This document shows positions 10,801 to 21,809 of a stretch of DNA of 29,767 nt, one piece after another. Source of the stretch: Pelargonium nanum (taxonomy: Eukaryota > Streptophyta > Magnoliopsida > Geraniales > Geraniaceae); the NCBI GenBank assembly GCA_036897485.1, contig JAYMTF010000813.1:1-29767 (forward strand), given 5' to 3'. Under the pieces are notes generated by a model. It was not told where the DNA came from, did not search any database, and was given only the letters and a program-made list of their open reading frames with translations. How positions within the stretch are numbered: the first letter of the stretch is position 1; the number at the start of each line of letters is the position of its first letter. The translations under genes were made by a program, and so were the position numbers.

Positions 10801-13800
10801 TTTATGTAGCTATATATCCTTACTACTTATTAACGTTGCCCTATATGTAAAATGCACTCATCTTTCAGAAACTAGTTTGAAGTTTCTTATAGAATAATTA
10901 GTCTGAGATGATATGTGAGGTGATTTCCTTCATTTATGTTTTGCGATGTTGGTAAATTCTTCTGCAGAAAGGAATCGATGAAAATTGGGCAGCTGCCCTG
11001 GAGCATAACCCTGAAGCTTTTGCAAGGGTGGTATGTATTAATTTCATTTTGCTGTAACCACTTTAATGTTTATTTATTTTATTGTATTAAATTTTAAATT
11101 TCTTATTGTAACTGTTCAGGTTATGCTGTATGTAGATATGGAGGTTAATGGTGTCCCTTTGAAGGTAATATGAAATGACAAGAGAAGTGAATGCTATAAT
11201 CTTGTTATGTTATTTCTTGAGCTTTTCTAGTATTTCCTAAATTATTGTACTTTGTGTCACTGACTGCTCTCAATCTTGTAAATCCAATATGATTTGTTGG
11301 GGGCTCAGGATATTGCAGCCGTTCATTTTTAGGTGTTATTTAAATTGAGTTACATGCACCCTTAATGAGGAGGCTGAAGAAAAATAATATAGCTTACATT
11401 TACTTTTCTCATGACTTTATTTTGACGAGTACTTTATTACAGGCATTTGTTGACAGTGGAGCCCAGTCAACAATAATTTCAAAAAGCTGTGCCGAGCGTT
11501 GTGGGTACGTCCTTTTGTGTAATTTTGCTTCTCGAAGCTAGAAATAGCTTCATTTTTTGGCATTTTATTTGTGTCGTTCATTATTAGTTTAGTTAGACTA
11601 TCAAACACAGTTACTTAGATTTGCTATGCCTTTTGTAGTCATGCATCTCCAAAGTGCATGTGCCTTATACCATTATTAAGTTATATACTAGCAGACACAA
11701 TTATCCTAGGAGCCAAATGGTCTCATATATGAGGCAGAGAGGTTGTTAATCTTTAAATCAATTCGATTTGCTTATCTCTTGGGGTTCATGGGAATCTTAG
11801 GTGCATTAGAGGGCAAGTAATTGTCTTGTTTTTGTTGTAGTAGTTGTTATTAACTCTGCCATAAGCTTCATGAATGTCTTTTAGAGAGATGATTATGGCT
11901 CCAATAAAATAGCCAGTTGGTATATGTTCAGTAGAGAATAAATGTGGTTGCAATAATTGAGAATACAAGAAGCTCAAGGAAAACAATCTTTAAGATCCAA
12001 TAATCCAAGAGCTGTTATGACATTCTCTTTTTAACCATGTTAGAGGCTTACCATATTTTAACTATTGTATTTTTAATCAATAAAATATCCATTTTCTAAT
12101 GTTCTTTTTTCTTCTTTGAAATTCTGGGAAACTAAGTGTCTGAGCTAGTCATGCCACTCTCAATCTACTACTGATTTAATTTAATTAAACTTTAATCGAT
12201 TTTGAGAAGAATGGGCCCAACCGGTTCTGGTTTGTGATATATCTTTATGAAATGCAACTAAATAAGTTGAGTCAAGTCAATCTTTAGTGTGTATGAAACA
12301 CAGCCATTTGTTCTTTTAACTCATCTGCACTGCAGAGTTTAGGTTGAGCATTTCTTTCAGTCAAGCTCATCTATAAATTATGAACCTTGAGTAATAGCTC
12401 TAGCTTTTGGGTCAAGGTGAAGTAGTTCACTTTGTTGACTTGATTCGGCAAGAGGCAATCCAATCCTAACTGTGTTGCCTACAGAACCCTGATCTTAGGT
12501 GTGAGGCTTAGAATTTTTGTTTTCTTCTCTTCCAAATTTGCACAACCATATTTGATTCTCCCCCTTTCTTCCCATAAAAATGCAATTTGGTGACCCTGAA
12601 CCTCACTCCAGTTATTTCTACTCACCTAAAAACAGCCTTTGTTTAAAATATTTCTCTTATTTCATTCAACCTTGATCATATCTTATATATTTTACCCCCT
12701 ACTTTTCCGAATACTGTACAGTTTCTGCTTGTAATCAAATTTCCTTTTTCTTTTTTTCTTAAGGAACCATCGTTTTTATGTAGCATTTTTTTTTCATTCT
12801 CAATAAATTTAATACCTTGACATGTGTCACTCACCAATAAGGCTTTCCATTGCCTTTTGTTGTTGGCATGGCATTTTCCAGATTATTGAGACTGTTAGAT
12901 CAGCGTTATAAAGGCATTGCTCATGGAGTTGGGCAATCAGAGATATTGGGTCGAATACATGTGGCTCCAATCAAGGTTAATTTATTTCCGTGCATTCTCA
13001 TAATCATATGCATAAATCTCATTCCCTGGATACTAGTAGTTTGCAATTATTTTTTCTTTTGAATGATAAGTTTGTTGTTTTTTCCCTCTGACACAAACAG
13101 GGGTAAATCTGTATGTGATGCTTAGCATGATGCTAATTTTTTAAATTATTTTATGTTCTTGCAGATTGGGAGTATATTTTATCCTTGCTCCTTTTTGGTA
13201 CTAGATTCTCCAAATATGGAGTTTCTCTTTGGGCTGGATATGCTGCGCAAGCACCAGGTACATCCATGTCTGAAATCACATTCTACTGGGTTTAATACAT
13301 TTTAGATTTTCCAGCCGTAAAATACCTATTTTAATGTATGCAGTGCATCATTGACTTGAAGGACAATGTTCTAAGAGTTGGTGGGGGAGAAGTTTCAGTA
13401 CCGTTTTTACAAGGTTGATTTGCTACTGCTCCTTTGCAGTGATTGCCATTTTATTGTTATTCATGGACTTTCTTTCTGTTATCCTGTGAACTGCATTTCA
13501 ATTAGGATAACCTAGAAATAGTAATTAAAGTTTATACTTTTCACAGAGAAAGACCTACCAGCTCGTTTTCTAGATGAAGAGAAGCTTTCCAAACAAGCAT
13601 CCAGCTCAGGAGCCCAAGTAAATGATTTTACTCTTATTGTTATTGTATTATTTTTAAGCACATAATCCATGTTCTGTTCATAGAACTTTAGAGAAGTATT
13701 ACTTTGTAGTTTCACATACTTGTTGAGGATTCTCAACTTATTGGAAACCAATTCTCTTTAACTTTATATGTATAGTGGGGCTTTAGAGAATAATTCTTCT

Positions 13801-15025
13801 GGAGTTTTTCTTGTGTTTGAGGATTCAAAACTTTTTTGAAATTAGTTAATAACCTCACCCAATTTACAGATAAGACCTATAAGTTGACAGACAGTTTTAT
13901 CTATTACTTCTCTATGACTAAAATGTAGTTATGCGCAGGGTTATTGTATATGCAAGGAGCTTTCATTGTTATAAATCTGAGTCAGTATGATGGGTTTAAA
14001 AATAGTAGATCATTCATCAACGATATTTAGTGTCTAACTATATAACCTCTAGTCAAGATAATACAAGCAAATGCTGGGTTAGTTCTAGGGTTTTCTACTG
14101 GTAGAGGTGGGTTAACTGAAGCCTGATGGTTAAGTTTAGCAACTTGTGTAACCCTCCCCAATTTGTGGATTTTGTGGAAGACTACATGCAATGCATATTT
14201 ATATGTATTACTAAAATGTTTTGTTAAATGTTAAAGACAAGAACAACATTTATCTTGTTATCATAATAAAGATGCATGTCATGGAATTGGTGTTTATGCC
14301 TGTTACTAGTGTAAACTGTATATAATCTGTATACCTTATCATGGTATCATATATAAGTTTTCACTCCTTTCATTTGTAAATCTTCAGGGGACATCAGGGA
14401 GTGCAGATAGGACCAGTATGGCGCCTCCAATGGGAGGCCAATCATCTGGTTAGTTTTTGGATTTGATTTAATTTGTTTCAAGATATTAAATTATCAGTAG
14501 TTTCTCAATATGGTATGAATTGAACTTATAAAGATGCTTCCATTAGTTTGAGCAAGCTTTGTTGCAAAAAGATGCCTTATTGGCTACTCAGTAGCTCAAT
14601 TCTTTCGATGTCTGTAGTGAACTCATTTCGTTCTTGTTTTCCCATCTTTGCTTGCAGGTGCACGTTCGACATCGGTAAATATTCTCTCATAATTTATTTT
14701 TTACAAGTGACCTCCCCAGATTCCACTATGTGGGGGAGCCTTGTGCACAGGCCGCCTCTTTTTCTCTTCTCGATTCCAAGCTGAAACTTGGTTACTCATA
14801 TTATTACTTAAAATTTGCTATATGAAATCAAATTCAGTGGCTCTATACTTTGGGGGATGTCGGGTATTGTTAATAAAGTTTAGAATGGTGGTGCAGGGAG
14901 CGGATTTTGAGGCCAAAGTTGCAAAGCTCGTTGAACTGGGGTTTGGAAGAGAAGCTGTAATTCAAGCCCTTCAATTATCTGATGGCAATGAGGAGCAGGC
15001 AGCCGGATATCTCTTTGGAGGCTGA
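7802..15025 (+). CDS. DDI1: DDI1-like protein: ubiquitin-like, retroviral-type aspartyl protease, UBA; 16 exons
   Basis: Exons by GT-AG junctions that keep one frame: 7802-7867, 7973-8005, 8297-8430, 9330-9438, 9869-9985, 10325-10390, 10968-11030, 11120-11164, 11443-11504, 12882-12975, 13165-13257, 13344-13413, 13547-13617, 14388-14448, 14658-14674, 14897-15025. They total 1,230 nt, or 409 residues (Arabidopsis DDI1 is about 414). Order: ubiquitin-like domain (1-76), linker and helical region (about 114-196), protease domain (about 195-325) with catalytic Asp215 in the DSGA motif and the LLFGLDML-type core near 285, Gly/Ser-rich linker (342-367) and UBA (368-409, with LVELGF). The family shuttles or cleaves ubiquitylated clients near the proteasome, acting as a dimer. 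All key motifs are intact, so the gene looks functional. Intron 9 is the longest (1,377 bp), intron 3 carries a MITE, and exon 15 has only 17 nt. Confidence 0.95.
8872..9122. mobile_element. Stowaway-like MITE in intron 3 of DDI1
   Basis: It begins CTCCCTCCATCTTAAAAAGAG and ends with an imperfect reverse complement (GAAAGAGAACACTCATTTCGG ... GAGAGAG), preceded by TA (8870-8871); the matching right flank is TG (9123-9124), a decayed TA. CTCCCTCC ends with a TA target are typical of Stowaway elements of the Tc1/mariner group. At about 250 bp with no ORF, it needs a transposase in trans. It lies well inside the intron and does not touch the splice sites. Confidence 0.75.
11505..12881 (+). other. 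Intron 9 of DDI1 (1,377 bp), no inner gene
   Basis: Long AT-rich intron within the protease-coding part, between the DSGA-bearing exon and the next. No ORF with family features and no element with clear ends was found in it. Confidence 0.6.
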
Positions 15026-15067
15026 AGTTGCTTTCTTATTTATCATTAGATTTCCCATTTATCTTGA

Positions 15068-15073
15068 AATAAA
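15068..15073 (+). terminator. Likely poly(A) signal of DDI1
   Basis: AATAAA 42 bases after the DDI1 stop codon, followed by T-rich sequence. Confidence 0.5.
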
Positions 15074-15460
15074 ACTGGTTAATAATTTGAATATAATTTT
15101 AAGAATTGAAAATTTGTGTACTTGATCTGATAGAAATGTATGCTCACTCAATTATGGGTGTTGTAACCTATACAAGACTAACTTCTGAAACAAGTTTTAC
15201 ATTGTTACAATTCAATTTACTTTCGCCATGTTTCTGCTGTCAGTTAGACCTGATAAATCATGCCTTGTTCTGTTGCGTATTCGCGAGCCATTTCAGTGAA
15301 ATAGGGTTACCATTTAGGGATTGTAATTGCTTCTGACCTTGACATGGATCCGCAATCCCCGCCCCAATGGTGAAGGTGAAATTTTTGCCCTCTAAAGTAA
15401 ATAAATGCTCTGTTTGAGATGAATTCTTGTCTCAAAATAAGGATATTGTTTTACGTCGAT

Positions 15461-15556
15461 GAAATAGTAAATATTCCTAACGAGAAATGAAATAGTAAAT
15501 ATTCCCAATATTCCCAACTAGAAATGAAATTAGGTAAAAATTTCCCAACGAGAAAT
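15461..15556 (+). repeat. Short tandem repeat, about 3 copies of 28-37 bp
   Basis: Units at 15461-15488, 15489-15525 and 15526-15556 share GAAAT(A)GTAAATATTCC..AACGAGAAAT. The middle unit carries an extra CAATATTCC. They lie between the convergent DDI1 and PNO1 genes, where no coding sequence is seen (15,026-15,858). Confidence 0.75.
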
Positions 15557-15858
15557 GGGTGAGGGGAAAAGGAGACAGGAATGCTGTATCCTCCTCGCAC
15601 CATTGCGGTTAACAAGCTGGTCCATAATTTGTCTAATGAGATAAGAAGCCTAGCAAGTACATTTCAATTTCATAATGCAATTACTAGACAGTTTTTGCAT
15701 TCCTCACCTAGTATTAGATTTCAAAGCAGTGTACAATTCAAATTGTGAAACAAATGAACCAAAAAAATAAGCAAAGCAGTTCCAATATAATGTTAACAGC
15801 TTACCATCTTGATTACAAATCATAAAAAAGAAAAAAGAAAAATGAATATAGTTCTTGT

Positions 15859-15904
15859 CATAGCAGACTCATCTCCACAACCTCATAGCAGACTCATCTC
15901 CACA
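15859..15904 (-). repeat. Direct repeat of 21 bp, period 25, in the 3' UTR of PNO1
   Basis: The same 21 bases (CATAGCAGACTCATCTCCACA on the plus strand) occur at 15859-15879 and 15884-15904, 40 bases beyond the PNO1 stop codon. Confidence 0.85.
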
Positions 15905-15943
15905 GGAGGCCACAATGACTCAAAATAACACACATTCAAAGAA

Positions 15944-16600
15944 TTAAAACCTTTCAGCCAGCCTAGCAGTAACAGCTCTAAGTTTCGAATAAACCTTTCC
16001 AGCAGGTGACCCCAAAATGAGGCTGCAAAGCGAATCTCTTGCAACTTTAATATTGGCAAATGAGCCCAGTATGTGAATCTTTGTGTCAGCAACCACAATT
16101 CTTGTTTTTGTCGAATTCTCAATCGCAAACTTTGTCTTGCCACCTTTCCCGGACAATCTCCCTATAGCTCGGGACAAATGCTCCCCTTTAAGAGTTTTAA
16201 CATCCTTGATCTCAAAAGACTCCACATATAGCTCATCCATGCGAAGAAGTGCAATGGCATCTATCACATCAAAGCCCAACATGAACGCATGGACAAAATC
16301 AGCACACTTTTGAAGGTTACTAACATCGGGAGTGTCTGATCTGGTCTTCATTTCAACTTTGCGGGCCTTGAGATTCATTCGAATGTCGATCTTCATCTGA
16401 TCATATACTGGTGTGTATATTTCCATCCAGACTTTCTTCAGAGGCGTATACCGATGTGGTGGTACTGACACCTTCCTAACCTGCACACGTCCATCGGACA
16501 TCTCATGCGCCTTAAGCGGCTCAAACTTTGGCTTCATCGGCAAAGAAGCAGAAGGAGCTGCTTCAACTTCCATGGATGCAGGAGCTATGTTGGACTGCAT
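15944..16600 (-). CDS. PNO1: PNO1/DIM2-type KH RNA-binding protein, 40S ribosome assembly factor
   Basis: A single coding exon encodes 218 residues, matching the PNO1 (Dim2, Rrp20) family in its C-terminal two thirds. The low-complexity N-terminus (1-25) is followed by the family block VPPHRYTPLKKVWMEIYTPV (47-66), a degenerate first KH region (about 65-130) and the second KH domain (about 140-215). The latter has SGKGGKTKF, GKGG at 151-154, which contacts RNA. The usual RAVTARLAERF-type end is present. In yeast and man the protein binds the 3' end of 18S pre-rRNA next to the Nob1 cleavage site in pre-40S particles, in nucleolus and cytoplasm. The ATG at 16600 is the first in the spliced transcript: the inferred 5' UTR exon (upstream of 17010) has none. 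A second in-frame ATG is at codon 10. The tail faces DDI1. Confidence 0.93.
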   Translation of the reverse strand: MQSNIAPASMEVEAAPSASLPMKPKFEPLKAHEMSDGRVQVRKVSVPPHRYTPLKKVWMEIYTPVYDQMKIDIRMNLKARKVEMKTRSDTPDVSNLQKCADFVHAFMLGFDVIDAIALLRMDELYVESFEIKDVKTLKGEHLSRAIGRLSGKGGKTKFAIENSTKTRIVVADTKIHILGSFANIKVARDSLCSLILGSPAGKVYSKLRAVTARLAERF

Positions 16601-16612
16601 TGTATTTCTAGC

Positions 16613-17010
16613 CTAATAAGATTTTGAAATATCAAAATCAGAAATCATTGGTATTATCTACACCACCAAATAAAGTATATGAATAGCACCAACTACTTGG
16701 TAATGAGAAAGTAAAATTAATTCATTACTGTAATAATATTCATTCAACATATCACACAAACACAAAGTTGAATGCTTTTCAATCTAATTCCATCTAAATA
16801 TCAAATTCAAACATCAGAACAAAATTTGGTACAAAATTTATGCTTAATTTTTGTTTTTTTTTAATTATTGGAAATTTGACAATACTGAAAACTATAATTG
16901 ATGCATATGTATTTTCGAACAGCTATATATTAGAAACTTGAATATTCAGGTTGCGGTTCCTAAGCCATACCAAAAATCGAAATTTGATATGAGAGATGGA
17001 AAAATAATAC
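16613..17010 (-). other. PNO1: Intron in the 5' UTR of PNO1
   Basis: On the minus strand the donor AAAAAG|GTATTATT (exon end at 17011) and the acceptor CTTATTAG|GCTAG (exon start at 16612) bound 398 bases. The AT-rich content of this stretch, the GC-richer leader beyond it and the lack of ATG in the joined leader support it. It is inferred from splice signals only. Confidence 0.6.
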
Positions 17011-17136
17011 CTTTTTCTGTGATTGGAATTGGATTCAGACAAATGGCAACACAGATGGTCTCGCGAGTCGGTCAGGAACGATCCCTTGTGCTGCAGCTGC
17101 TTCTTCTTCGGCTCGAAGGAGAAGAGGCTTCAACTT

Positions 17137-17271
17137 TTAGGGTTTTAGAGTTTGCTATGCTCAAACTCAAAGAGGGTCTTAGGGTTTCTCGCGGGTTGTT
17201 TTTATAGTTTTACATTAAGATTGAGAATGGGCCCAATCTTTTCTCTTCTGTCTAATAATGGGCTCGGCCCA
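17137..17271 (-). promoter_or_regulatory. PNO1: PNO1 promoter: site II motifs, TATA box and two telo-boxes
   Basis: On the minus strand: TGGGCCGAGCCCA (17259-17271) and TGGGCCCA (17228-17235), both site II type; TATAAAAA (17199-17206); and AAACCCTAA telo-boxes at 17179-17187 and 17137-17145. The predicted start of transcription is near 17170, which puts one telo-box at it and the other in the leader. Site II together with telo-boxes is the known signature of plant ribosomal-protein and ribosome-biogenesis genes (TCP factors and telo-box binding proteins), and agrees with the PNO1 call. Confidence 0.7.
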
Positions 17272-17855
17272 TGTAATTTTATAGACATGAGGTCTTATAT
17301 ATGGACTTGCCGCATGTCCTATCAATTGGAAGTTTGATAACATGCATGTATGGTATTTCTCTTTAATTTCTCTCCATCATAGTAAACACCATATCCTCCT
17401 CTACATGGTTACATACGATATTAGCTAACACCGGAGACAATAGTCGAGAGAGAATGTCGAGTAAAATTGTGGCAATATGTTGAGAGATTTAGAAAGATAT
17501 GAACGATTATACATTTTCACGATAAATTGACCCACTTCAATCAATTATGACATACATTTAAAATATTGATAACATGCTCATCATGCAAACAAGTTTTGGT
17601 CAATATAAGCGAGTTATTCACGCACATTTAAAGTGTGATTTAAAATAAAACGTGACTGTTTGTACAAAAGTAAAATTGTAATTTAAAAAGAAGAAAAATC
17701 TACATATGACTACAATGTTTAGCATTAGCAACCTCAACTTTAGAAGCAATATGTTGAATATTTGTTTAAGCCATTAGATATGAGTTTTCAAAAGGAGGAG
17801 ATGAAGTTAATTTCTCCATTAATTAGTGAGACGAAATTTTGTGAATATAACGAAT
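17272..17855. other. Intergenic, AT-rich, nothing recognised
   Basis: Upstream of the PNO1 promoter. No coding sequence or repeat with definable ends. Confidence 0.35.
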
Positions 17856-17859
17856 AACA

Positions 17860-18526
17860 CGTGGCTCTAGCAGGGATTACTAGGGTTGTTGAAAAAGAAT
17901 CTCAGGCAACACAATATAAATACAAAGCGACGAAGGAGGAGAAGTATGAATTGTAAGATGCAAAATTGGGAGAAAATGGAGAGGGAGCTGCAGTTATCGG
18001 AAACTTGAGGAATGGGTTAGTAGGGAAGATGAAGATGATGATGATGATGAGTTTATGAATTGATCTTTCCTACTCCACCCATGCCACTTGTTTCCGATTA
18101 TTCCTCCCTCTCCTCAACCTCTCGCTCTACTCTTTAATGGCCGCTTGGACTTGGATTTGTTGTTGAAACTTACTCTCTGACTTGCTGATTACAATATTAT
18201 ATTTGTGATTCATCTTTTAGGCAAGATCTTGTGCCGTTTATTTCACTGCTTTAATTCGAGTTCATGTAAAGAACTCATTACAGTGGGCTTGTTGCATGAG
18301 CTGGTCTAACGTGGTTTCCGAGCTTGATGCGCAAGATGTTGTCTTTGCATTACTTGATGATGTGACTGATTTGAGCGGGTTTGGCATCCTCATCAGCGAC
18401 TGTCTATCTTTGTGGCCTCAGTTTAATAGAGACTATCTTTCTTGTATGTTGGTAGATCTGCCAAAGAGGTTGCCCATGTTTTGGGTACACATTTTTTCTT
18501 CTTCAGGTCTTTATGTCTTGGAATGA
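17860..18526 (+). pseudogene. Orphan promoter and relic of an unrecognised gene
   Basis: ACACGTGGC (G-box core, 17860-17868) and a TATAAATA box (17915-17922) are followed by an apparent leader and then a short frame starting near 17,958 (MQNWEKMERELQLS) that stops after 16 codons. Beyond lie GATGAT repeats and, at 18296-18526, an open frame of 76 codons with a plausible amino-acid mix (for example SELDAQDVVFALLDDVTDLS). The pieces look like a decayed gene of which promoter and parts of exons survive, but I recognise no family and no splicing that joins them. It may also be a young non-coding transcript or chance. Confidence 0.25.
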
Positions 18527-18673
18527 GTATGCTATTCCCCAGGTTGTTTTGGATGTTCTTTGATTGATTTAGTTATTTCAAAATAAATTAATAGAAATAA
18601 TAAAAATTCAAGTGAAATATGACACTTATTCGGCAAATAACTTCGGGAAATAGTTGACATTGCATATTTATGC

Positions 18674-19395
18674 AAGGGGGAGATAGTAAACTTGAGTGAA
18701 GCGGATGTATCAGCCACATTGTGAACTGTCTGGTTTTAATGGTTTCTTGCTCCACTTTACGAAATACTAATGTATCACCAGGTTTCTTTACTTTCTTAAT
18801 ACAAATTTCAGCTTATATTTATAAAAAAAACATTGTGTAATGGATATATCATATGATGATTAATACTTCGACTTCCAACTAATCCGATGCGTTTAATCAA
18901 ATTGGTCACAATTAGTTTTTTAATAATGGCTAACAAAAAACCACATTCTACAAGCTAAAGTTTGTTCTTTATAAATTAAAGTAGATGTTTGAAATTATTG
19001 ATTAAAGAAAACCCATCTCTAAAAGTCTAACATATTGTAGCACAAATTCCTTCTCTGTTGCACCATCTACATTCAACTTGAACCGATTCTTTCTTCTTCA
19101 GCAGGCACAACCATCTTCTTCCTCTCTTTCTCACTTATTTACATTATTATATATAGTTGTCACTATATTTTACAGTTTTTCCTAAATGACCTGTGTAGGA
19201 AGCTTGATCCTTATCTTATATAGGAAGTTTAGATCATATGGCTTGTGCATGAAGTTTAATCCTTGTCTTTGGCCTGTGTAACAAGCTTGTATAATCCTAA
19301 CTTAATAACTAGAGCTCTTGTAAACATTGTATGATGAAGCAATCAGTTAAATATCAATGAAATCAGTTCTCAGATTCTTCAACTTTCTCTTTGTG
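18674..19395 (+). mobile_element. LTR-like fossil (possibly Ty1/copia 3' end), degraded
   Basis: A purine-rich CAAGGGGGAGATAG stretch near 18,673-18,686 resembles a copia polypurine tract. The part at 19,036-19,395 ends with CAATCAGTTAAATATCAATGAAATC and a TTCTTCAACTTTC-like tail, similar in style to the 3' part of copia LTRs. No capsid or polymerase domain is seen and the ends cannot be fixed, so this is an old fragment. The family assignment is weak. Confidence 0.25.
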
Positions 19396-19658
19396 GGAGC
19401 ATGTTCCCTTGAAACCATTAGTTTACTACTAAGAGTAGACACCACATCTCAAGACCATGCCACATTAAAATATCAAATCACATTTCATTTATAACATAAT
19501 GATATGATACATTGTTCTATGCCATGAAAGCCAATATATATTCACATCAAGACATATGAACACATTCCATTTGGAAAAAAGAATCATCTCCAAGGCAACA
19601 AATCACACTAATTTTTCTAAAACCCATTCGCATGGACATAGTAACATACATCACAACT

Positions 19659-21696
19659 TCAGAAACCTTTCCAGGTAACGAGAACCTCGTTGAAGATCTC
19701 AGCTATCAGGTCTCGGTCAGCATACTGCAAGAACACATTTAAATCATCTCGGATCTCAAATATCTTACCAAACTTCACAAGATACCGCATGCAGCTGCTC
19801 TTCAGTTTTGGCAACTGATATAGAGATGCATTCTGGAGCCTCTCGAGCACATTCTTACAATCGATATCTTCTAAAAGACTCTCATGGCATGCTTCTTTCA
19901 AGTCACAGACGTCGTACTTATCAGCTGCATGGAGAAGTGCTAGGCGATGGGTCATAAATGCTTCATGCTGTATGTTACCATAGATGTAACTGAGAAAAGC
20001 TTGGCAAGCTTCGATTGACATGTCAGATATATTTACAGCAGACAGTTCTTTCTCTTTCAGGTCATGAAGAAACATGCTGCGGAAAACAGGTGATCTTGCA
20101 GCGAGGACAGCACGATGCCCTCCAATGCTTCCATCAGAAGCATTAATTATGATGTCCGTGTGGATGCTTTCTGTCAACATTCGACCAAGTGATGCAAGAG
20201 CTGTTGCATTTGATTGCTTTCGTGTGACTCCTTCGGCCCAGATAGAGCTAGGTTCTCCACCCTGATTGATATTGACAAATCAAGAATGTTAAAATAGGTA
20301 TGGTGGCATCAATACCCTTCTTGTTTACTAGATTAAGTTTCCCATTGTCTCTCTTTAGTGCACATGAATTATATTATATGCGGCACATATACAAGATTGT
20401 TCTATCTAGTCCCGATCCAAAGAAGAAATATTTGAATTGAGGAATGCATATTTGTCAAGGAGTTCAATTTTTTCGACCAAATGTTGAAGAGGGGAGATAG
20501 AGATGGCAAAAGCACACTTACGTCTGGAGATGCAGTCTTCAGATCAAGAAACTCAACGTCGATGATGACTTTCCCTGTTAATGGAACTTCAATGGCCCAA
20601 ACAAAATCGTCGCCGTTCTTGAGCTGCTTGTCTTTTATTTCTGCAAATACGTAGATGATAAGATCTAATTCAGAATTTAACTAAAATGATCATCAATCTG
20701 GCTTTGCTGAGAACCTAATAGTACTTAATATTTCGTTTCGATACTAATAATAGAAAGATACTCTAATTTGTTATCTACTTTCCGTTCTCTGCTCTACCAT
20801 ATAGTCAATACTCAATAGTTTAACTAGCTTTAGTTTCTCATGTGAAGCATTGAAAATTCTCAAGACTACAAAAGGTTAAGAAATTGTGTGATGTCCTGCA
20901 AATACAACAGGCTATGTATAGTAAAAAAGAAAAGAAGAAGGCGGGTTAGTTTAATGTTTAGCTAATTTCTTCTTCTTGATTAGCTAGTTCAGAGACAAAC
21001 CATGTTCTGTTCTTGGTCTTCACTCAAAAATGCATTGTTTCGCATACCATTAATCATGCCAAACAATTAACCATCACCAGCATCCTCCTACAAGTCTTAT
21101 AGCAAACAAGTTCAACTCTATCTTTCGTACAGTAGACCACAGTTTCGAGAATTACCTGGATGAGTCAAGGCCTTACGGTCACCGACAGAACAAACCACTC
21201 GAATGATGAAAGACGCAATTGGGGGATTGTCTCTTGTTAGATTCGATATCTCTGGGTATAACTTAACACTCAACACTCTGTTCTTCTCTATTGATAAATG
21301 CCTTCAAACCAAACAATACAAGAAAAAAAGAATCAATATTCAACGACCAACCACACCATGATATCAGAAATACCAAAAAAACATTCCCAAATTAAACACA
21401 CACACCAACAATTACACTGAAAATCTCTCACCTTGACAAGTAAAAACTCACATGGGTTTGGCTTAAAATTTCAAATTCAATTGAAATCATCAACAACCCA
21501 CATCTTTTTACAACACACTCGTTAATGGGTAATCACTAAAATAGTCGAATCAATTAGTTGAGAGAGGAACTGACCAATTCCAGTGGCCGATCTTGAAAGG
21601 GTCGGATTTGCGGTAGGTGCAGGAAGCCAAATTGTCGATCCTCCATTGGGCAAGACGAGAGGTGGTTTCGACGCGGTAAGCAGAGTCGCTGCTCAT
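19659..21696 (-). CDS. BTB/POZ domain protein, At1g21780-like, probable CUL3 adaptor; 4 exons
   Basis: Exons on the minus strand: 21575-21696, 21156-21301, 20522-20640 and 19659-20261, joined by GT-AG introns in one frame, 990 nt, 329 residues (the Arabidopsis protein has about 326). The N-terminal part (1-150) is a MATH-like region: RLAQWRIDN and YRKSDPFKIGHWNW near the start, then LSIEKNRVLSVKLYPEIS and VEFLDLK. The BTB domain covers about 160-260 (TDIIINASDGSIGGHRAVLAARSPVFRSMF split around 164-190), followed by a BACK-like helical tail. The Arabidopsis relative binds CUL3A, so a role as substrate adaptor of a CUL3 ubiquitin ligase is likely, with the MATH-like part choosing the client. 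The start at 21696 is the first in-frame ATG and aligns with the Arabidopsis start; A at -3 gives it good context. A uORF overlaps it. No broken motifs were seen. Confidence 0.92.
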
Positions 21697-21728
21697 TCTC
21701 GGAAATGCCAGAGCGGCTGTGATTTCAT
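21693..21728 (-). promoter_or_regulatory. uORF overlapping the start of the BTB gene (ATGA)
   Basis: An ATG at 21728-21726 opens an 11-residue frame (MKSQPLWHFRE) that stops with TGA at 21695-21693. The stop shares bases with the main ATG (21696-21694), giving ATGA. The uORF start has weak context (T at -3), so leaky scanning or re-initiation could pass ribosomes to the main frame. It depends on transcription starting upstream of 21728, which I cannot confirm. Confidence 0.45.
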
Positions 21729-21809
21729 GGATGCAACCCAACAAACCCAGCTCTCCGGCCTTTCCCAGCTTTCCTCTTCCTCCGCAACAACAACATTAAC
21801 ACACTGATT

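Noticed and set aside
11443-13257. DDI1 protease domain as a retrovirus remnant
   Set aside because: The DSGA protease lies in a spliced host gene between ubiquitin-like and UBA domains; this is the conserved eukaryotic DDI1 architecture, not an inserted element.
15883-16143. Frames overlapping PNO1 in other frames and on the plus strand
   Set aside because: Shadows of the PNO1 coding exon.
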